DNA of 55,722 bases, from the NCBI RefSeq assembly GCF_900143005.1, contig NZ_FRCS01000032.1, positions 1 through 55,722 on the forward strand, in the 5' to 3' direction. Position numbers and translations under genes: made by a program. This DNA is from Cryptosporangium aurantiacum (lineage in GTDB: Bacteria; Actinomycetota; Actinomycetes; Mycobacteriales; Cryptosporangiaceae). This document shows, in pieces, positions 50,986 through 55,722 of the stretch (its first letter is position 1; each line of letters starts with the position of its first letter). Under the pieces are notes generated by a model. The model worked only from the letters and a program-made list of their open reading frames with translations. It was not told the DNA's origin and searched no databases.

Positions 50986-51995
50986 GCGAACAGCCGGATC
51001 GGGCGGAGGAGGGGGCCGCGACCGCCCGCGTGGGCGCGGATGCCACCGACGACATCGGCGAGCGCCTCGGTCGTGCGGTAGCGGGGCGTCCACCCCAGTT
51101 CGTCCCGCGCCCGTGCGCTGTCCAGCAGCGGGTGACCGAGCAAGAGGTCGACCCAACCGGCGTCGACCGGCTGGAGGCGCGTCGCCCAGGTCACGGCAGC
51201 GCCCGCACGGAGCACCGACGCCGGAAGCGGTATCCGCCGCCCACCGAACGCCGCCGCCAGGTCCTCCGGCCGCAGCGGCGGCTCCGGCGCCAGGTTGAAC
51301 GCCCCGCCCGCCCGCGCGGCGAGAATTCGCAGGACGCCGTCCGCGACGTCGTCCGCGTGCACGACCTGCGTCACCGCGCGGTCGGGTAGCGGGAGGACCG
51401 GTAGTGGCGCACGCACGAGCGGCCGCGCCAGGGCGGGCGCGAAGTACCGCAGGAGCTCGCTGGCCGCTCTGCGCTGCACCACCAGCGCCGGCCGCAGCCG
51501 GGTCACGACCGGCAGCACGCCCCGCTGCTCGGCGGCGTCGAGCAGGCGTTCGGCCGCGACCTTGTCCCGGCTGTAGGACGACGTGTGGATGCCCTCGGTG
51601 GGCCAGTCCTCGCCGACCGGGCGATCCTTCGGCCCGACCGAGTACACGCCGACCGAGGACGCGTGCACCAGGTGCGGGACGCCTGCCTGCTCGGCGGCGC
51701 TGATCACCGCGTCGGTCCCGAGCAGGTTGGTCCGGACGAGCCGGCGCCGGTCGTGGCTCGGCTGGATCGCCCACGCCAGGTGCACCACGGCGTCCGCCCC
51801 GGCCATGGCGGCGCGCAGGACGACGTCCGCATTACGGGCACCGACGTCGCAGCGGACCCACCGCGTGCCGGAAGGTGCAGAGCGTTCCGGCGGGATCCGC
51901 CGAGCGACCGCGACCACCTCCGCACCCGATCGGAGGGCAGCCCGTACCACCGCACTCCCGACATTCCCGCTGGCTCCGGTCACCACGATGCGCAT
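50982..51995 (-). CDS. NAD-dependent epimerase/dehydratase
   Basis: 337 aa, extended SDR. NAD motif VVTGASGNVGSAVV at the N-terminus; HASSVGVYSV and YSRDK hold the catalytic Ser/Tyr/Lys. VVHADDVADGVL is the substrate-domain loop. Likely acts on nucleotide sugars or as a steroid/terpene reductase; no sugar cluster is next to it, so the substrate is open. ATG at 51995 preferred, as the first start with the canonical motif. Divergent from the YfhO-like gene. Confidence 0.85.
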   Translation of the reverse strand: MRIVVTGASGNVGSAVVRAALRSGAEVVAVARRIPPERSAPSGTRWVRCDVGARNADVVLRAAMAGADAVVHLAWAIQPSHDRRRLVRTNLLGTDAVISAAEQAGVPHLVHASSVGVYSVGPKDRPVGEDWPTEGIHTSSYSRDKVAAERLLDAAEQRGVLPVVTRLRPALVVQRRAASELLRYFAPALARPLVRAPLPVLPLPDRAVTQVVHADDVADGVLRILAARAGGAFNLAPEPPLRPEDLAAAFGGRRIPLPASVLRAGAAVTWATRLQPVDAGWVDLLLGHPLLDSARARDELGWTPRYRTTEALADVVGGIRAHAGGRGPLLRPIRLFA

Positions 51996-52160
51996 GACGT
52001 GCTGGGTTCCCCGCCGGGCTGCCGACAATCCATCGGACGTCCGGCGTTCGACGGAGGGTTACCACGGGGCTGTTACTCTCGGCGGGTCCTCGCGTCCCGG
52101 CGTGGCCGTAGTCCCCCGCGTTCCGGAGTTCGATCATCTCGTGAACAAAACAGGGTCCCC

Positions 52161-55064
52161 GTGAGCCAGAGGTCCGACACCGTCGTGGCAACCCCGGCGC
52201 CGGAGCCGTCCGAGGAGAGCGAGCAGTCCCGGCCGGCCGAACCGCGCTGGCAGCGGGTGCTGACCGCGGTGGTCACGCTGACGATCATCGGTTACGCGCT
52301 GATCGGCATCGGGCCGGCTCTGCTGGGCCAGAAGGTCTTCGCCGCGACCGACATGATCGCGAACAAGGCCCCGTACGTGAACTCCGGCCTGGCCGACGTC
52401 CAGCCGACGAACACGTACCTGAACGACACCGTCGACTCGGTCGTCCCCAACACCACGCTCTTCGGTGAGCTGTTCCGCGACGGTGACGTCGCACTCTGGA
52501 ACCCGTACCAGGCCGGTGGCAGCGCGTTCGGCTCGACGCCGAACAACGCGGTCTACAACCCGCTGACGGTGCCGTACCTGGTGCTGCCCGGATGGCTGGC
52601 GCCCGGCTACGTGAAGCTGCTCGAGATCCTGGTGGCGGCGGGCGCGACGTTCCTGTTCCTGCGGCGGTTCGGGCTCGGACGTGCGGCGGCCGGGCTCGGT
52701 GGGTTGGTGTTCGTCGGCAGCGGGTTCATGATCGCGTGGACGAACTGGCCGCAGACCCGGGTCGCCGCGTTCATTCCGGCCGTGTTCTGGTGTGCCGAGC
52801 GGTTGGTGACCAACCGGCGGGCCCGGGACGGGGCACTGCTGTGCCTGGCCGTCGCGTCGATGCTGCTCGGCGGTTTCCCGGCGGTGACCGGCTACACGAT
52901 CCTGTTCGCCGGCCTGTACCTGGTCACCCGCGTCTTCGCCGAGTACGGCGGGCAGTGGCGGCGGATCGTCGGCGTGGTCGGCGGCGCCGGTGCGGCGCTC
53001 GGCGGTGCGGTCGCGCTCGCCGCGTTCCAGCTGCTGCCGTTCGCGTCGGCGATGACCGGTGTCTTCATCCGAGGACGGGAACAGACGCCCGACGACCACC
53101 TGTCGCCGGTGACCGCGTTGACCGCGGTGGCGCCCTGGGCGTTCGGGACGACCGACCCGAACCGCGGACCGTACTGGTATCTACCGGTCAACCTGGTCGA
53201 ATCGACGATGTACCTCGGGGCGGCGGCGGTGCTGCTGATCCTCGTCGCGGTCGCGTGGCCACGGGCCGCCTGGGGCCGGCTGCCGCGCGGCGGCTGGACG
53301 TTCTTCGTCGTCGCGGCCGGGCTCGGGCTCCTCGTCTCGTACGCGGGTGGGCTGCCGCTGGCCGTGCTGCAGAAGCTGCCGGTGCTGTTCTCCGACAACT
53401 ACGTCGGGCGGATGCGGAGCGTGCTCTGCTTCGTGCTCGCGGTTCTCGCTGCGGTCGGGTTCGACCTGCTGGTGCGGAAGGTCGCTCCGGCGCGGGCCGC
53501 GAGCTGGGTCTGGCGGGTTTGGCCGGCGCTGGTGTTCAGCGGGGCAGCGGTTGCCGGCGCCGGACTGATCTGGCGGGGGCGGCGGGCGGCGGAGATCGCG
53601 AAGGGCGGCGAGAACGGCGCGTACCGCGTCTCCTGGTTCGACGACCAAGTGTTGTGGGCCGGGCTGTTCGTCGCGCTGGCGGTGGCGGCGATCGGGGTGC
53701 TGTGGTGGACGATCCGCCGCGGGCGCGGGCGGTGGCTCGCCGGAGCTGCGGCGGTGCTGGTGCCGGTGCTCGTCGTGGTGCAGGCGCTGACGTTCGCCGG
53801 GCCGTACTGGCCGAAGTCGGACCGGGACACGTTCTACCCGGAGACCGGCGTCCACACCTGGCTCGCCGAGCACCTCGGGGACGACCGGTACGCCGCGGGC
53901 GGCGCGATGTTCGTCGGATCGGACTCCTACTACCGGCTGCGGGCGCTGAACGGCCACCAGTTCGTCGGGAAGCGGTTCGGCGAGGCGCTGGACGGCATGC
54001 CCGGCTGGGGACTCGGTGACCCGCCGACCTACGTCAACTTCCGGTCGACGTCGCAGATGGCGCAGCAGCCGCTCTTCGACCGGCTCGGCATCAAGTACTT
54101 CGTGACCGCGCCCTGGGACGAGGTGTTCGGCACGGTCACCGAACCGAAGCCGACCACCGGGCCGACCACGATCGGCAACGACCAGCCGCTGACCGAGCGG
54201 GTGCCGGGTTCCGGGCCGCTGCGCGCGGTCTCGGTCGTCACCGCGGCGGCGTTCCGGCCGGACCGCGACGCGCACGTGCGGGTCAGCCTGCGCGACTCCG
54301 CCGGTAAGGAGCTGGCGCGCGGCGAGCGCGAGGTACTGGTCAGCGGCGGGCGGGACGGCCTGGCCGCCGGCCAGCGGTTGACGATCCCGATCGTCGCCGA
54401 GGATCTGCCCGCCGACGCGGCGCTGACCGCGGTGATCACCCAGGACTCCGCGGTCCCGCTGACCGTCGAGGGGTCGCTGGGCGTCGTGCGGCCGGCTGAC
54501 GACGGGCTGAAGCTGGTGTACGCCGGCGAAGCGGTGGTCTACGAGCGGCTGACCGCGCTGCCGCGGATCCGGTGGGCGAACGAGACCGTGGTCGAGCCGG
54601 ACGCCGCCGCGCGGGTGGAGCTGGTGAACAGCCGCTCGCTCGCGGCGAACCAGGTCGTGCTCGACGCGGCCGGTGCGCCGGCGACCGAGGGCAGCACCGC
54701 GGAGATCTCGGTCGTCACCGACGGGGTCGACCGGATCGAGACCCGGGTCGACGCGTCCGGCGACGGCTACCTGGTGGTCGCCGACGCACTGCAGACCGAC
54801 TGGGCGGTGACCGTCGACGGCAAGGCCGCCGAGCTGGTCCCCGCCGACCACGGTCTGGTCGCGGTCGCGGTGCCGAAGGGTGTGCACACCGTGGCGCTGT
54901 CGTACCGCACGCCGTACCAGGGCGCGGGAACCTACCTGTCGGCCGCGGCCGCGGTGGTGCTCGTCGTGATCTTCGCGGGCGGGTGGTGGCGGTCACGCCG
55001 TGCGCGTCACCGTGAACATGAAGCACCCGTAGGCGACGTTCCGGCTGTGGATGCCGATCACTGA
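52161..55064 (+). CDS. YfhO-like multi-spanning membrane protein (GT-C type)
   Basis: 967 aa. One N-terminal helix, then an extracytoplasmic loop containing LFRDGDVALWNPYQAGGSA, followed by about 11 helices up to residue 560 and a large C-terminal soluble domain with beta-strand content (GYLVVADALQTDWAVTVDGK), and a final helix with basic tail. This is the organisation of the YfhO/GT-C membrane glycosyltransferases, for example those that modify lipoteichoic acid with lipid-linked sugar. WNPY with D and E in the first loop would be the active site region. GTG at 52161. The 3' end overlaps the convergent DUF1203 gene by 72 nt. Confidence 0.83.
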   Translation: MSQRSDTVVATPAPEPSEESEQSRPAEPRWQRVLTAVVTLTIIGYALIGIGPALLGQKVFAATDMIANKAPYVNSGLADVQPTNTYLNDTVDSVVPNTTLFGELFRDGDVALWNPYQAGGSAFGSTPNNAVYNPLTVPYLVLPGWLAPGYVKLLEILVAAGATFLFLRRFGLGRAAAGLGGLVFVGSGFMIAWTNWPQTRVAAFIPAVFWCAERLVTNRRARDGALLCLAVASMLLGGFPAVTGYTILFAGLYLVTRVFAEYGGQWRRIVGVVGGAGAALGGAVALAAFQLLPFASAMTGVFIRGREQTPDDHLSPVTALTAVAPWAFGTTDPNRGPYWYLPVNLVESTMYLGAAAVLLILVAVAWPRAAWGRLPRGGWTFFVVAAGLGLLVSYAGGLPLAVLQKLPVLFSDNYVGRMRSVLCFVLAVLAAVGFDLLVRKVAPARAASWVWRVWPALVFSGAAVAGAGLIWRGRRAAEIAKGGENGAYRVSWFDDQVLWAGLFVALAVAAIGVLWWTIRRGRGRWLAGAAAVLVPVLVVVQALTFAGPYWPKSDRDTFYPETGVHTWLAEHLGDDRYAAGGAMFVGSDSYYRLRALNGHQFVGKRFGEALDGMPGWGLGDPPTYVNFRSTSQMAQQPLFDRLGIKYFVTAPWDEVFGTVTEPKPTTGPTTIGNDQPLTERVPGSGPLRAVSVVTAAAFRPDRDAHVRVSLRDSAGKELARGEREVLVSGGRDGLAAGQRLTIPIVAEDLPADAALTAVITQDSAVPLTVEGSLGVVRPADDGLKLVYAGEAVVYERLTALPRIRWANETVVEPDAAARVELVNSRSLAANQVVLDAAGAPATEGSTAEISVVTDGVDRIETRVDASGDGYLVVADALQTDWAVTVDGKAAELVPADHGLVAVAVPKGVHTVALSYRTPYQGAGTYLSAAAAVVLVVIFAGGWWRSRRARHREHEAPVGDVPAVDADH

Positions 55065-55466
55065 CGGGTCGGCGAGCATCTCGTCGAGGACCGCGTCCGG
55101 TGCGGAGCCGTCGTGGACGCGCGTGGCGGGGTGGATGCGCCCCTCGGCGTCGTAGGCCCGATAGACCTGCGGCCGCCCCAGCCACCCCTCCGGATACCGC
55201 CCATCAACCGCACCACCGCACGGGGTGGCGTGTGCGAACACCGGGCCGTACTCGCGGTACGGGCCTTCCGGCAGCGGTGGCCGGTAGCCGAACAGGATGA
55301 GCTCCTCGCCGGGGCTCGCGTCCCGGAGGCAGCAGCGGAGCGGTTCGCCGCCGTCGGCCGTGCGGCGCTCGGGCGGGGTTCCGCCGGCGTCCGGGCTGCC
55401 CGCCCGGGCGGCGTCCAGGGTCTGTGGGGCGATCGCGTCGATGCGGTAGGTCGTCGTGGTGTCCAT
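54993..55466 (-). CDS. DUF1203-family protein
   Basis: 157 aa. YRIDAIAPQTLDAAR at the start, RCCLRDASPGEELILFGYRP, PVFAHATPC and SVIGIHSRNVAYGCFMFTVT are the conserved DUF1203 segments with Cys and His residues that might bind a metal. Cytosolic, single domain, function unknown. ATG at 55466. Its last 24 codons overlap the end of the YfhO-like gene on the other strand. An imperfect hairpin lies upstream. Confidence 0.85.
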   Translation of the reverse strand: MDTTTTYRIDAIAPQTLDAARAGSPDAGGTPPERRTADGGEPLRCCLRDASPGEELILFGYRPPLPEGPYREYGPVFAHATPCGGAVDGRYPEGWLGRPQVYRAYDAEGRIHPATRVHDGSAPDAVLDEMLADPSVIGIHSRNVAYGCFMFTVTRTA

Positions 55467-55533
55467 ACCATCGATCGTGGTGCGCTCCGCCGCCGGATGC
55501 TGGCGGGAATCCGCCACCGAGTCGGGGCCGCGC

Positions 55534-55587
55534 CGAAGCGGATTGCATTTGGGAGGCCTCTGGCCCTTCCAAATGCAATCCGTTTCG
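55534..55587. repeat. 23-bp inverted repeat with AT-richer arms
   Basis: Arms 55534-55556 and 55565-55587, differing at two wobble positions, around an 8-nt loop. The core cggattgcattt is unusually AT-rich for this DNA. It sits between DUF1203 and the terminator of the next gene; it may be a second terminator or a protein-binding palindrome. Confidence 0.7.
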
Positions 55588-55591
55588 AACG

Positions 55592-55623
55592 CCGCGAGCC
55601 GCCCTCCAGGGGGCGGCTCGCGG
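55592..55623 (-). terminator. Terminator of the calcium-repeat gene
   Basis: Perfect 13-bp stem (ccgcgagccgccc with gggcggctcgcgg), loop TCCAGG, 8 nt downstream (on the - strand) of the stop codon at 55632. Confidence 0.87.
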
Positions 55624-55631
55624 GGTGTGGG

Positions 55632-55722
55632 TCAGACGCGGGTGGTGGCTGCGGTGTCGGCGACGCCGTCGCCGTTGGTGTCGGCCACGGCGGTGTCGGT
55701 GTAGCCGTCGCCGTCGGTGTCG
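55632..55722 (-). CDS. C-terminus of a DxDxDG calcium-repeat protein (partial)
   Basis: Only the last 29-30 codons are present. They read DTDGDGYTDTAVADTNGDG then VADTAATTRV-stop, two 13-residue repeats with DxDxDG calcium loops like thrombospondin type-3 or dockerin-like repeats. In actinobacteria such tails occur in secreted or envelope proteins. A terminator follows. The rest lies beyond the window. Confidence 0.75.
   Translation of the reverse strand, partial: DTDGDGYTDTAVADTNGDGVADTAATTRV

Noticed and set aside
55534-55623. Inverted repeats as insertion-sequence ends
   Set aside because: No transposase or target duplication nearby; the second hairpin is a normal terminator for the gene ending at 55632.
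1-55722. tRNA, rRNA, CRISPR arrays or replication origin
   Set aside because: No cloverleaf-like or conserved rRNA segments, no regularly spaced repeats with spacers, and no DnaA-box clusters were noticed on reading both strands.

Overview
The window is very GC-rich with almost complete G/C in third codon positions. It has GTG and TTG starts, many stop/start overlaps, actinobacterial domain families (BTAD/AAA regulators, ANTAR, SigF-type sigma factor, DUF4235, DUF6480, DUF1360) and leaderless-looking promoters. It reads as chromosome of a filamentous or soil actinomycete (Micromonosporales/Frankia/Cryptosporangium-like; genus not resolvable here). I saw no rRNA, tRNA, CRISPR array, transposase or phage genes.

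Layout. 1-6.6 kb: tail of a secreted-looking protein; a GNAT gene and giant BTAD/AAA/TPR regulator transcribed leftwards, diverging from an FAD oxidoreductase across an intergenic region full of phased CCAAG heptamers; a small lipoprotein. 6.7-12.6 kb: a sulfur operon made of a 34-aa leader peptide, cysC-cysD-cysN, a TauE/SafE transporter, a sulfotransferase and a beta-propeller protein. 12.6-17.5 kb: class A penicillin-binding protein, a CvrA-like antiporter and a GAF-ANTAR regulator. 17.4-23.6 kb: glgX-treY-treZ, overlapping genes that turn glycogen into trehalose. 23.8-28.6 kb: second antiporter, small beta-rich protein, SDR and FAD dehydrogenase. 28.6-37.4 kb: general-stress block with an RsbW-like anti-sigma factor, SigF-type sigma factor, GH13 amylase, two SRPBCC proteins, a GT4 glycosyltransferase, a STAS antagonist and the YihY/holin/DUF3618/DUF4235 envelope operon.

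37.5-42.5 kb: orphan small protein, Gfo/Idh oxidoreductase, DUF1360, and a four-gene overlapping operon (acyl-CoA dehydrogenase-like, PIG-L deacetylase, NodS-like methyltransferase, GT2). 42.7-50.6 kb: two STAS+ATPase fusion proteins, nucleotidyltransferase-like protein, OafA-type acyltransferase, a cheB/PAS pseudogene that kept its terminator, an MBL-fold hydrolase, and an iron/redox group (haem-oxygenase-like, CDGSH, Rieske). 50.7-55.7 kb: DUF6480, an epimerase, a 967-aa YfhO-like membrane protein, DUF1203 and the C-terminus of a calcium-repeat protein.

Two patterns stand out. First, the BTAD regulator seems to control itself and the divergent oxidoreductase through two promoters with the same SARP-type architecture: heptamers 11 bp apart, the last 8 bp from the -10. 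Second, the sulfur operon makes PAPS and directly encodes a PAPS-using sulfotransferase but no reductases, pointing to sulfation of a product under a leader-peptide control. Stress physiology (sigma factor, trehalose, envelope proteins, antiporters, partner-switching proteins) is the common theme of the middle of the window.
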